Shown: one piece after another, positions 11,253 to 21,978 of the stretch | Layout: each line of letters starts with the position of its first letter | How positions within the stretch are numbered: position 1 is the first letter of the stretch | Assembly (NCBI RefSeq): GCF_008831285.2 | Contig: NW_022204529.1 | Location: forward strand, 1-33,462 | DNA length: 33,462 nt | Source: Nymphaea colorata | Lineage: Eukaryota > Streptophyta > Magnoliopsida > Nymphaeales > Nymphaeaceae | Direction of reading: 5' to 3' | Program-made: the position numbers and the translations under genes | The notes under the pieces: model-generated | Database searches by the model: none | Seen by the model: only the letters and a program-made list of their open reading frames with translations | What the model was told of the DNA's origin: nothing

Positions 11253-11497
11253 CAAGCTGTTCCAGTGATCTTGCTTTAAGTAAAATAGCTTCAAGCAAGA
11301 GACTCACAGAATGCATAGACATTGTATTTTTTTTGCACCTTCTGGCTTTTAAATCGAGCTTTTTGACGCTGGACCTTATCAGCTATAGATTTAGTCATCT
11401 TGGGTATCAAACTCTGTATATCAATCCCACGGAACACCTGGAGAGGAGCAGCATAGTTACCTCTGGTACTCAGCCATCCCAATAAAGCACGCGCTTC
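11253..11497 (-). pseudogene. NPGR1: NPG1/NPGR1-like TPR protein, single frameshifted exon
   Basis: The NPG family are plant calmodulin-binding TPR proteins, named for a role in pollen germination. On the minus strand an acceptor (CCTGTGCAG) precedes EARALLGWLSTRGN, then LQVFRGIDIQSLIPKM, then KSIADKVQRQKARFKSQK. After an A8 run (11327-11334) the homologous sequence continues in another frame as MSMHSVSLLLEAILLKARS and LEQLG, ending at a possible donor GTTAAG. Removing one A restores a continuous frame through the exon, which would then be 244 bases. These motifs match the NPGR1-type segment between the first TPR region and the central helices. I could not find the neighbouring exons on either side, so this is either an isolated relic or one exon of a gene with long introns; I favour a pseudogene. 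A homopolymer sequencing error is the main alternative for the frameshift. The exon's 5' edge lies inside a 101-bp tandem duplication. Confidence 0.8.
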
Positions 11498-11688
11498 CTG
11501 CACAGGAAAATGAGATTAACGAATATTAAAAACAACCATCTATAGAGCCGTCAAGAGGAAAATAGAACACCAAAAAGGGGAAGAAAAGCACGTGCTTCCT
11601 GCACAGAAAAATGAGATTAACGAATATTAAAAACAACCATCTATAGAGCCGTCAAGAGGAAAATAGAACACCAAAAACGGGAAGAAAG
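11487..11688. repeat. 101-bp tandem duplication covering a splice acceptor
   Basis: Units start at 11487 and 11588 (GCACGCGCTTCCTGCAC versus GCACGTGCTTCCTGCAC) and are nearly identical for 101 bases. The unit contains, on the minus strand, about 90 bases of intron, the CTGTGCAG acceptor and the first 11 bases of the NPGR1-like exon. The right-hand copy is therefore a duplicate acceptor leading into non-exonic sequence. Confidence 0.92.
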
Positions 11689-11784
11689 GCATCTCATCCA
11701 TATGTGCAACTAGCTACTTTTATCAAATGACACTTACAATACATGAAGAAGATTTTACATTTTAGTATCCAAAATGTCTTTGCC

Positions 11785-12014
11785 TGCCTTCCCCTTGACG
11801 GAGTAGCTCAAGCACCCTTAATTTACATGGACGAATCGAGGCGAAGGGAGGATTTCAGGATTGATTAAAGTACGCAGAAGGGAAGAGAGCCAAGCCTAAT
11901 AGATGGAACTAATAATTTAAAAATCTTACTCAATATAATTACTGGCTACTATCTTTAATCAACCTGCACGGTCTTTTTTTGCATTGTCAAGACACCAACT
12001 CGCGCAACCTCTCT
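11785..12014. repeat. Dispersed direct repeat, copy 1
   Basis: Begins TGCCTTCCCCTTGACG and ends CGCGCAACCTCTCT. It is nearly identical to 12481-12691, apart from about 19 bases (around TTACTCAATATAATTACTG) present only here. It starts with TG but does not end with CA, and I found no target duplication, so an LTR pair of a miniature element is possible but not supported. Confidence 0.9.
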
Positions 12015-12480
12015 GATCACTGATCCCACTCAAACCTATCCCAATAATTTATTATTAGTTTTCGTAAATTTTCAACAGAGCTGCTGCCCAACTGAAATAA
12101 ATTTGGTAGGTGCAATCTGATCTTATAAGTGTGATCTCATAATAGTTTGATAGGAATCTTCCTCAATCTAGACGTGTTTGTAAACAATCATATATTTTGA
12201 ATTAGACACTTATGTGTCAGACAGATAAAAATAATCTCAAACCGGCTCTTGATTGAGACAAAAGCAAAAAGAAAAAGGACATTAAACTTGATCTGCAAGG
12301 GAACAAAAAATGCAGAAAAATGAACTAATCATGAAGGGTTTGCCATGTAAAATGTCATGATGCAGTTGAAACATGAAGTGAGTATTTTTCACCATTGCCT
12401 TTTCTTTCTTTTTTGCACTTTTGAAGATTTAAGATATTTCCTTGTTATAATGTATTATATATCTATATGGATGGTTCTAT

Positions 12481-12691
12481 TGCCTTCCCCTTGACGAAGT
12501 AACTCAAGCACCCTTAATTTACATGGACGAATCGAGGCGAAGGGAGGATTTCAGGATTGATTAAAGTACGCAGAAGGGAAGAGAGTCAAGCCTAATAGAT
12601 GGAACTAATAATTTAAAAATCGCTACTATTTTTAATCAACCTGCACGGTCTTTTTTTGCATTGTCAAGACACCAACTCGCGCAACCTCTCT
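12481..12691. repeat. Dispersed direct repeat, copy 2
   Basis: This is the second copy of the repeat at 11785-12014, displaced by 696 bases and in the same orientation. The 466 bases between the copies show no coding signal. Confidence 0.9.
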
Positions 12692-13438
12692 TTCTCTTTT
12701 ATCTCTTTAGATCAGCACTTGTTAGCTCAATAAACATATGGTTCAACTATGAATCATGATAAATATGCATACTTTAGCTTTATATCACGAATTCATAATT
12801 GCATGTGCTAGCTTAATTGCAATTGTTTGATTGATTAATTATAGTAATAACGATTTGAAAAATGAAATAGAACACATTTTATGTTATTGTGATAAATTTA
12901 TGAATTTGTCTTCAAGCTTCCGCTTCATTCCACCTCGACAAGCTCATCGCTTTGCTTCGCCTCATCACATTTCACAACACTGATGGGCTTCATCACTAGC
13001 GATTACTAGCTAGCGAGCAACAATAAGGGAGCAAAGAAAATTCTTAAAATGGATACAGAGGCACTTAAGTGTTGGATCCACACACAAGTCTGAACTTGAA
13101 TATCACCTAAAAGATTTAAGTGAAACCAGGAATGATCCACGATTATTCATTGAATAACATGGGAGAGAGAAAAACTTTACCCTGCACGATTATTCACTGA
13201 ATTCACTGTCTGGAACCAGGAATGATGGCGGCAACCTTGGATGTCAACTAAGTGAGCAAGGGTGTCCAACAGTTGCATTTTTCCTTGCCCACACTCTCTT
13301 TGTGTATTCTGTCTTTGTTTTCGAGAAAGCGTTCAAGTGATCAGCGCCCACTTGAACGAAACGAAGGCTTGCGGCTTACTGGCGAGAGCTTGACGCGCCG
13401 CGCAGTCCGGAGTAGTCGGGCCGTGACAGTGCAAGTCG
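12692..13438. other. No gene recognised; left flank of the satellite
   Basis: AT-rich sequence gives way to a GC-richer patch at 13320-13440. The motif AACCAGGAATGAT occurs at about 13125 and 13212, with CACGATTATTCA-like sequence between, an old short duplication. The 67-codon frame at 13252-13455 runs into the satellite and is not supported as a gene. Confidence 0.4.
13331..13357. other. Perfect 9-bp inverted repeat (hairpin)
   Basis: GTTCAAGTG, nine bases of loop, then CACTTGAAC. It lies about 80 bases left of the first satellite unit. The sequence after it does not show a T-run, so a terminator role is not suggested. Confidence 0.7.
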
Positions 13439-16400
13439 CTTCATCAACATCCTAAAGTCACCCACACGTCTCACAAGACTACTTTCTCTTTTGTTGTATG
13501 GGGTTCATCGTATCTTATGCGCTCAAAATGAGACGATCACATATAATTCACATCACATGCCTTGAGCGCACTTGTCTAGTATTGCATGCTTTTTATGTAT
13601 TTTCCTCTCGTCAAACGAGTAACCACCTAAAACTGACCATCATACCAATGCATCTAGTTGGCCATGCATTGGTCGTGTCAACTAGTCAGCCATTTATTTC
13701 AATTGCATCTAACTGACATTTTTGTTGCTTCATCAATATCCTAGAGGAATTCCTAGGTCTCACAGGACTGCTTTCCCTTTTGTTGTATGGGGTTCATTGT
13801 ATCTTTTGCGCTCAAAATGAAACGATCACATATCATTCACATCACATCCCTTGAGCGAACTTGTATAGTATTGCATGCTTTTCATTGACTTCCTTTTGTC
13901 TAACGAGTAAACCTCGTAAAACTGACCATTATACCAATGCATCTAGTTGGTCATGCATTGGTCGTGTCAACCAGTCAACCATTTATTTCAGTTGCATCTA
14001 ACTGACATTTTTAACTTGATGGTGTGCATGTTGCTTCATCAAGATCCTAGAGCAGTCCTCATGTCTCACAGGACTGCTTTCCCTTTTGTTGTAGGTTCAT
14101 CGTATCTTTTTCCCTCAAAATGACACGATCACAGATCATTTACATAACATCCCTTGAGCGCACTGGTCATGTATTGCATGTTTTTCATTGACTTTCCTTG
14201 TGCCATACGCATAAGCTCCTGAAACTGACCATTATACCAATGCATCTAGTTGGTCATGCATTAGTCGTGTCAACCAGTCAGCCATTTATTTCAATTGCAT
14301 CTAACCAACATTTTTAACTTGATGGTGCGCATGTTGCTTCATCAAGATCCTAGAACAGTTTCCACGTCTCACAGGACTGCTTTCCCTTTTGTTGTAAGGG
14401 GGTTCATCGTATCTTTTGCACTCAAAATGAGACGATCACATATCATTCACATCACATCCCTTTAATGCACTTGTCTAGTATTGCATGCTTTTCATTGAGT
14501 TTCCTTATGTCTAACGAGTAACCTCGTAAAATTGACCATTATACCAATCAATCTAGTTGGCCGTGCATTGGTCGTTTCAACCAGTCAGCCATTTATTTCA
14601 ATTGCATCTAATTGACATTTTTAACTTGATGGTGCCCATGTTGCTTCATCAAGATCCTAGAGCAGTTACCAGGTATCACAGGACTGCTTTCCCTTTTGTT
14701 GTATGGGGTTCATTGTATCTTTTGCGCTCAAAATGAAACGATCACATATCATTCACATCACATCCCTTGAGCGAACTTGTATAGTATTGCATGCTTTTCA
14801 TTGACTTCCTTTTGTCTAACGAGTAACCTCCTAAAACTGACCATTATACCAATGCATCTAGTTGGTCATGCATTGGTCGTGTCAACCAGTCAACCATTTA
14901 TTTTTTTATTTTAATTGCATCTAACTGACATTTTTAACTTGATGGTGCGCATGTTGTTTCATCAAGATCCTATAGCAGTCCTCATGTCTCCCAGGACTGC
15001 TTTCCCTTTTGTTGTAAGGGGGTTTCATCGTATCTTTTTCGCTCAAAATGACACGATCACATATCATTTACATAACATCTCTTGAGCGCACTTGTCAGGT
15101 ATTGCATGCTTTTCGTTGACTTTCCTTGTGTCATACGCATAAGCTCCTGAAACTGACCATTATACCAATGCATCTAGTTGGCATGCATTAGTCGTGTCAA
15201 CCAGTCAGCCATTTATTTCAATTGCATTTAACCAACATTTTTAACTTGATGGTGCGCATGTTGCTTCATCAAGATCCTAGAGCAGTTTCCACGTCTCATA
15301 GGACTGCTTTCCCTTTTGTTGTAAGGGGGTTCATCGTATCTTTTGCGCTCAAAATGAGACGATCACATATCATTCACATCACATCCCTTTAGTGCACTTG
15401 TCTACTATTGCATGCTTTCCATTGACTTTCCTTATGTCTAACGAGTAACCTCGTAAAACTGACCATTATATCAATGCATCTAGTTGGTCATGCATTGGTC
15501 GTCTTAACCAGTCAGCCATTTATTTCAATTGCATCTAACTCACATTTTTAACATGATGGTATGCATGTTGCTTCATCAAGATCCCATATCAGTCCTCATG
15601 TATCACAGGACTGCTTTCCCTTTTGTTGTAAGGGGGTTCATTGTATCTTTTTTCGCTCAAAATGACACGACTACATATCATTTACATAACATCCCTTGAG
15701 GGTCCTTGTCAAGTATTGCATGCTTTTCATCGACTTTCCTTTTGTCTAACAAGTAACCTCCTAAAACTGACCATTATACCAATGCATCTAGTTGGCCATG
15801 CATTGGTCATCTCAACCAGTCAGCCATTTATTTCAATAACATCTAACTGACATTTTTAACTTGATGGTGCACATGTTGCTTCATCAAGATCCTAGAGCAG
15901 TCCTCATGTCTCACAGAACTGCTTTCCCTTTTGTTGTAAGGGGGTTCATCGTATCTTTTTTCGCTCAAAATGACACGATCACATATCATTTACATAACAT
16001 CCCTTGAGTGTCCTTGTCAAGTATTGCATGCTTTTCATTGACTTTCCTTTTGTCTAACAAGTAACCTCTTAAAACTGACCATTATACCAATGCATCTAGT
16101 TGGCCATGCATTAGTCGTATCAACGAGTCAGCCATTTATTTCAATTGCATCTAACCAACATTTTTAACTTGATGGTGCACATGTTGCTTTATCAAGATCC
16201 TAAAGCAGTTTCCACGTCTCACACGACTGCTTTCCCTTTTGTTGTAAGGGGGTTCATCGTATCTTTTGCGCTCAAAATAAGACGATCACATATCATTCAC
16301 ATCACATCCCTTTAGCGCACTTGTCTAGTATTGCTTGCTTTTCATTGACTTTCCTTATGTCCAACGAGTAACCTCGTAAAACTGACCATATTACCAATGC

Positions 16401-17387
16401 ATCTAGTTGGTCGTGCATTGGTCGTGTCAACCAGTCAGCCTTTTATTTCAATTGCACCTAATTGACATTTTTAACTTGATGGTGCCCATGTTGCTTCATC
16501 GAGATCCTAGACCAGTTCTCAGGTCTCTTCCCTTTTGTTGTATGAGGTTCATCATATCTTTTGCGCTCAAAATGAAATGATCACATATCATTCACATCAC
16601 AACCCTTGAGCGTGCATGCTTTTCATTGACTTCCTTTTGTCTAACGTGTAACCTCCTAAAACTGACCATCATACCAAAGCATCTAGTTGGTCATGCATTG
16701 GTCGTGTCAACCAGTCAGCGATTTATTTCATTTATTTCAGAGTTGCATCTAACTGACATTTTTAATTTGATGGTGCACATGTTGCTTCATCAAGATCCTA
16801 GAGCAGTCCTCATGCCTTTTGTTGTAAGAGGGTTGATCGTATCTTTTTCGCTCAAAATGACACGATCGCGTATCATTTACATAAGGTCCCTTGAGTGCAC
16901 TTGTCAAGTATTCCATGCTTTTGATTGACTTTCCTTGTGCAATACGCATAAGCTCCTAAAAATGACCATTATACCAATGCATCTAGTTGGCCATGCATTA
17001 GTCGTGTCAACCAGTAAGCCATTTATTTCAATTGCATCTAACCAATATTTTTAACTTGATGGTGCGCATGTTGCTTCATCAAAATCCTAGAGCAGTTTCC
17101 ACGTCTCACAGGACTGCTTTCCAACAAGGGGGTTAATCGTATCTTTTGCGCTCAAAATGAGACGATCACATCACATCGCCAATGCATCTAGTTGGCCACG
17201 CATTGATCGTGTCAACCAGTCAGCCATTTATTTCAATTGCATCTAATTGACATTTTTAGCTTGATGGTGCGCAACAAGATCCTAGAGCAATTCCCAGGTC
17301 TCACAAGACTGCTTTCCTTTTTGTTGTACCGGGTTCATCGTATGTTTTGCACTCAAAATGAGACGATCACATATCATTCACATCACA
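13439..17387. repeat. Satellite array 1: ~307-bp monomers, about 13 units
   Basis: The anchor TTGCTTCATCAAGATCC or a close variant recurs at 13725, 14031, 14334, 14641, 14954, 15261, 15568, 15875, 16184, 16491, 16782 and 17071, giving spacings of 303-313 bases (mode 307) until two shorter ones (291, 289). The first unit is diverged and begins near 13439; the last is truncated by a deletion around 17178. Units fall into subfamilies by diagnostic bases: type A AAAATGACACG with CATTTACATAACAT, type B AAAATGAGACG with CATCCCTTTA, type C AAAATGAAACG with CTTGAGCG. From 13.8 kb the order is C A B C A B A A B C A B. Many units carry the dyad ACCAATGCAT-N10-ATGCATTGGT. No unit encodes a conserved protein. 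Confidence 0.95.
13644..13673. repeat. Perfect 10-bp dyad inside the satellite monomer (example)
   Basis: ACCAATGCAT, loop CTAGTTGGCC, then ATGCATTGGT, an exact inverted repeat. The same dyad, or one with one or two mismatches, recurs once per monomer through all three arrays. Some B units (ACCAATCAAT on the left arm) and A units (ATGCATTAGT on the right arm) break it. Confidence 0.9.
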
Positions 17388-17860
17388 TATTTGGGAAGAA
17401 TGAAAAAGATCACAAAGCTAGTAAAACTTTCAAAACAATTTATAAGTGTCTAAAAATTTCAAATTAGTAAGTACGAGAGAACAGTTTGAAACCATTTGCA
17501 ATTGTAAAAAGAAAGCCAAAAAAATCATCAAATCGTAAAACTGATAAGAGCCGTATGCCTTGGAAATTTTGAATGTTTCTTACAAAGTAATTAGAGATTT
17601 TCAGAATATTTGTACCACACCATTGATTCATCCTTTACAGACATATATGTTCCACAAGTTTCCTTCGTCAAAAAGCTCATGTCTAGTCAAGGGAGCATAA
17701 ATGATATTTCCCAAGGCCAATTCTAATCTTCCTCCCTGACAGCTGATCATGTACAATACAATCTGCAGGAGAAAATGTGTATATAATTTTATATGTAATT
17801 TGACCAATGAAAACTAGATTTACGACAAGAGAGGGAACATGGTAACAGCACTATAACACC
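17388..17860. repeat. AT-rich spacer 1 (medium version, ~470 bp)
   Basis: Begins ATTTGGGAAGAATGAAAAAG and ends near GGGAACATGGTAA. It aligns to the long spacer at 25936-27880 with a large internal deletion (equivalent to about 26025-27432) and a second of about 90 bases after AATATTTG. No gene is present. Confidence 0.9.
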
Positions 17861-17863
17861 AAG
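17842..17863. other. Junction filler between spacer 1 and array 2
   Basis: These 22 bases are the exact reverse complement of 10898-10919. The outer four bases on each side (GTAA and CAAG) also fit the flanking spacer and satellite, so they can be read as microhomologies around an 14- to 18-base filler. The following ATCCTAGATCCTAG is a small local duplication at array entry. Confidence 0.85.
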
Positions 17864-20800
17864 ATCCTAGATCCTAGAACAGTTACCACGTCTCACAGGA
17901 CTGCTTTCCCTTTTGTTGTAAGGGGTTCATCGTATCTTTTGCGCTCAAAATGAGACGAGCACATATCATTCACATCACATCCCTTTAATGCACTTGTCTA
18001 GTATTGCATGCTTTTCATTGAGTTTCCTTATGTCTAACGAGTAACCTCGTAAAAGTTGGCCGTGCATTGGTCGTTTCAACCAGTCAGCCATTTATTTCAA
18101 TTGCATCTAATTGACATTTTTAACTTGATGGTGCCCATATTGCTTCATCAAGATCCTAGAGCAGTTACCAGGTCTCACAGGACTGCTTTCCCTTTTGTTG
18201 TATGGGGTTCATTGTAACTTTTGCGCTCAAAATGAAACGATCACATATCATTCACATCACATCCCTTGAGCGCACTTGTATAGTATTGCATGCTTTTCAT
18301 TGACTTCCTTTTGTCTAACGAGTAACCTCCTAAAACTGACCATTATACCAATGCATCTAGTTGGTCATGCATTGGTCGTGTCAACCAGTCAACCATTTAT
18401 TTTTTATTTTAATTGCATCTAACTGACATTTTTAACTTGATGGTGCGCATGTTGCTTCATCAAGATCCTAGAGCAGTCCTCATGTCTCACAGGACTGCTT
18501 TCCCTTTTGTTGTAAGGGGGTTTCATCGTATCTTTTTCGCTCAAAATGACACGATCACATATCATTTACATAACATCTCTTGAGCGCACTTATCAGGTAT
18601 TGCATGCTTTTCGTTGACTTTCCTTGTGTCATACGCATAAGCTCCTGAAACTGACCATTATACCAATGCATCTAGTTGGCATGCATTAGTCGTGTCAACC
18701 AGTCAGCCATTTATTTCAATTGCATTTAACCAACATTTTTAACTTGATGGTGCGCATGTTGCTTCATCAAGATCCTAGAGCAGTTTCCACGTCTCATAGG
18801 ACTGCTTTACCTTTTGTTGTAAGGGGGTTCATCGTATCTTTTGCGCTCAAAATGAAACGATCACATATCATTCACATCACATCCCTTTAGTGCACTTGTC
18901 TACTATTGCATGCTTTCCATTGACTTTCCTTATGTCTAACGAGTAACCTCGTAAAACTGACCATTATATCAATGCATCTAGTTGGATGTCTAACGAGTAA
19001 CCTCGTAAAACTGACCATTATATCAATGCATCTAGTTGGCCATGCATTGGTGGTCTTAACCAGTCAGCCATTTATTTCAGTTGCATCTAACTCACATTTT
19101 TAACATGATGGTACGCATGTTGCTTCATCAAGATCCCATATCAGTCCTCATGTATCACAGGACTGCTTTCCCTTTTGTTGTAAGGGGGTTCATCGTATCT
19201 TTTTTCGCTCAAAATGACACAACCACATATCATTTACATAACATCCCTTGAGGGTCCTTGTCAAGTATTGCATGCTTTTCATTGACTTTCCTTTTGTCTA
19301 ACAAGTAACCTCCTAAAACTGACCATTATACCAATGCATCTAGTTGGCCATGCATTGGTCATCTCAACCAGTCAGCCATTTATTTCAATAGCATTTAACT
19401 GACATTTTTAACTTGATGGTGCACATGTTGCTTCATCAAGATCCTAGAGCAGTCCTCATGTCTCACAGAACTGCTTTCCCTTTTGTTGTAAGGGGGTTCA
19501 TCGTATCTTTTTTCGCTCAAAATGACACGATCACATATCATTTACATAACATCCCTTGAGTGCCCTTGTCAAGTATTGCATGCTTTTCATTGACTTTCCT
19601 TTTGTCTAACAAGTAACCTCTTAAAACTGACCATTATACCAATGCATCTAGTTGGCCATGCATTAGTCGTGTCAACGAGTCAGCCATTTATTTCAATTGC
19701 ATCTAACCAACATTTTTAACTTGATGGTGCGCATGTTGCTTCATCAAGATCCTAAAGCAGTTTCCACGTCTCACACGACTGCTTTCCCTTTTGTTGTAAG
19801 GGGGTTCATCGTATCTTTTGCGCTCAAAATGAGACGATCACATATCATTCACATCACATCCCTTTAGCGCACTTGTCTAGTATTGCATGCTTTTCATTGA
19901 CTTTCCTTATGTCCAACGAGTAACCTCGTAAAACTGACCATATTACCAATGCATCTAGTTGGTCGTGCATTGGTCGTGTCAATCAGTCAGCCTTTTATTT
20001 CAATTGCACCTAATTGACATTTTTAACTTGATGGTGCCCATGCTGCTTCATCGAGATCCTAGACCAGTTCTCAGCTCTCTTCCCTTTTGTTGTATGACGT
20101 TCATCATATCTTTTGCGCTCAAAATAAAATGATCACATATCATTCACATCACAACCCTTGAGCGATTGCATGCTTTTCATTGACTTCCTTTTGTCTAACG
20201 TGTAACCTCCTAAAACTGACCATCATACCAAAGCATCTAGTTGGTCATGCATTGGTCGTGTCAACCAGTCAGCGATTTATTTCAGTTGCATCTAACTGAC
20301 ATTTTTAACTTGATGGGGCGCATGTTGCTTCATCAAGATCCTAGAGCAGCCTCATGTCACACAGGACTGCTTTCCCTTTTGTTGTAAGAGGGTTGATCGT
20401 ATCTTTTTCGCTCAAAATGACACGATCGCGTATCATTTACATAAGATCCCTTGAGTGCACTTGTCAAGTATTCCATGCTTTTGATTGACTTTCCTTGTGC
20501 AATACGCATAAGCTCCTAAAACTGACCATTATACCAATGCATCTAGTTGGCCATGCATTAGTCGTGTCAACCAGTAAGCCATTTATTTCAATTGCATCTA
20601 ACCAACATTTTTAACTTGATGGTGCGCATGTTGCTTCATCAAGATCCTAGAGCAGTTTCCACGTCTCACAGGACTGCTTTCCCTTTTGTTGTAAGGGGGT
20701 AAATCGTATCTTTTGCGCTCAAAATGAGACGATCACATCACATCGCTTTAGCGCACTTGTCCAGTATTGCATGCTTTTCATTGACTTTCCTTATGTCTAA

Positions 20801-21791
20801 CGAGTAACCTCATAAAATTGACCATTATACCAATCAATCTAGTTGGCCGTGCATTGGTCGTTTCAACCAGTCAGCAATTTATTTCAATTGCATCTAATTG
20901 ACATTTTTAACTTGATGGTGCCCATGTTGCTTCATCAAGATCCTAGAGCAGTTACCACTTATACCAATGCATCTAGTTGGCCGTGCATTGATCGTGCCAA
21001 CCAGTCAGCAATTTATTTCTATTGCATCTAACTGACATTTTTAACTTAATGGTGCGCATGTTGCTTCATCAAGATCCTAGAGGAATTCCAAGGTCTCACA
21101 GAACTGCTTTCCCTTTTGTTGTACGGGGTTCATCGTATCTTTTTCGCTCAAAAGAAACGATCACATATCATTTACATCACATCCCTTGAGCGTACTAGTC
21201 TAGTATTGCATGCTTTTCATTGACTTTCTTTTTGTCTAACGAGTAACCTCCTAAAACTGACCGTTATACCAATGCATCTAGTTGGCAATGCATTGGAAGT
21301 GTCAACCAGTCAGCCATTTATTTCAATTGCATCTAACTCACACTTTTAACCTGATCGTGCACATGTTGCTTCATCAAGATCTAGAGCAGTTCCCAGGTCT
21401 CATAGGACTGCTTCCCCTTTTGTTGTACGGGGTTCATCATATGATTTGCGCTCAAAATGAGATGATCACATATCATTCACAACACATCCCTTAAGCGCAC
21501 TTGTCTAGTATTGCAAGCTTTTCATTGAGTTTCTTTTTGTCTAACGAGTAACCTCCTAAAACTGACCATTATACCAATGCATCTAGTTGGCCGCGCATTG
21601 ATCGTGTCAACCAGTCAGCCATTTATTTCAATTGCATCTAATTGACATTTTTAGCTTGATGGTGCGCATGTTGCTTCATCAAGATCCTAGAGCAATTCTC
21701 AGGTCTCACAAGACTGCTTTCCTTTTTGTTGTACGGGGTTCATCGTATGTTTTGCGCTCAAAATGAGACGATTACATATCATTCACATCAC
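17861..21791. repeat. Satellite array 2: ~307-bp monomers
   Basis: Same monomer family and subfamily order as array 1 from 14.35 kb onward (B C A B A A B C A B), followed by further units that array 1 has lost. It contains a 54-bp internal tandem duplication at 18932-19039 and a 24-base deletion near 18053 that array 3 lacks. Short open frames at 20843-21031 and 21282-21494 recur in array 3 only because the DNA is duplicated. Confidence 0.95.
18932..19039. repeat. 54-bp tandem duplication within array 2
   Basis: Units 18932-18985 and 18986-19039 both run from ATGTCTAACGAG to CTAGTTGG and look identical. The same duplication is at 23075-23182 in array 3 but is absent from the corresponding unit of array 1 (about 15437). 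Confidence 0.95.
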
Positions 21792-21978
21792 ATATTTGGG
21801 AAGAATGAAAAAGATCACAAAGCTAGTAAAACTTTCAAAACATACGACATACGATGACAGCTGATCATGTACAATACAATCTGCAGGAGAAAATGTGTAT
21901 ATAATTTTATATGTAATTTGACCAATGAAAACTAGATTTACGACAAGAGAGGGAACATGGTAACAGCACTATAACACC
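21792..21978. repeat. AT-rich spacer 2 (short version, ~190 bp)
   Basis: It starts like the other spacers (ATTTGGGAAGAATG), but after CTTTCAAAAC jumps to GACAGCTGATCATG, skipping the middle. Fourteen extra bases with a doubled CATACGA lie at the joint. The end, including the filler at 21960-21981, is identical to spacer 1. Confidence 0.9.

Noticed and set aside
11308-11497. NPGR1-like exon ending at the GTGAGT at about 11302-11307
   Set aside because: It looks like a good donor, but the coding similarity (SVSLLLEAILLKARS) continues straight through it in the shifted frame.
11785-12691. Firm call of a miniature LTR retrotransposon
   Set aside because: The repeats do not end in CA, no target duplication was seen and no primer site follows the first copy.
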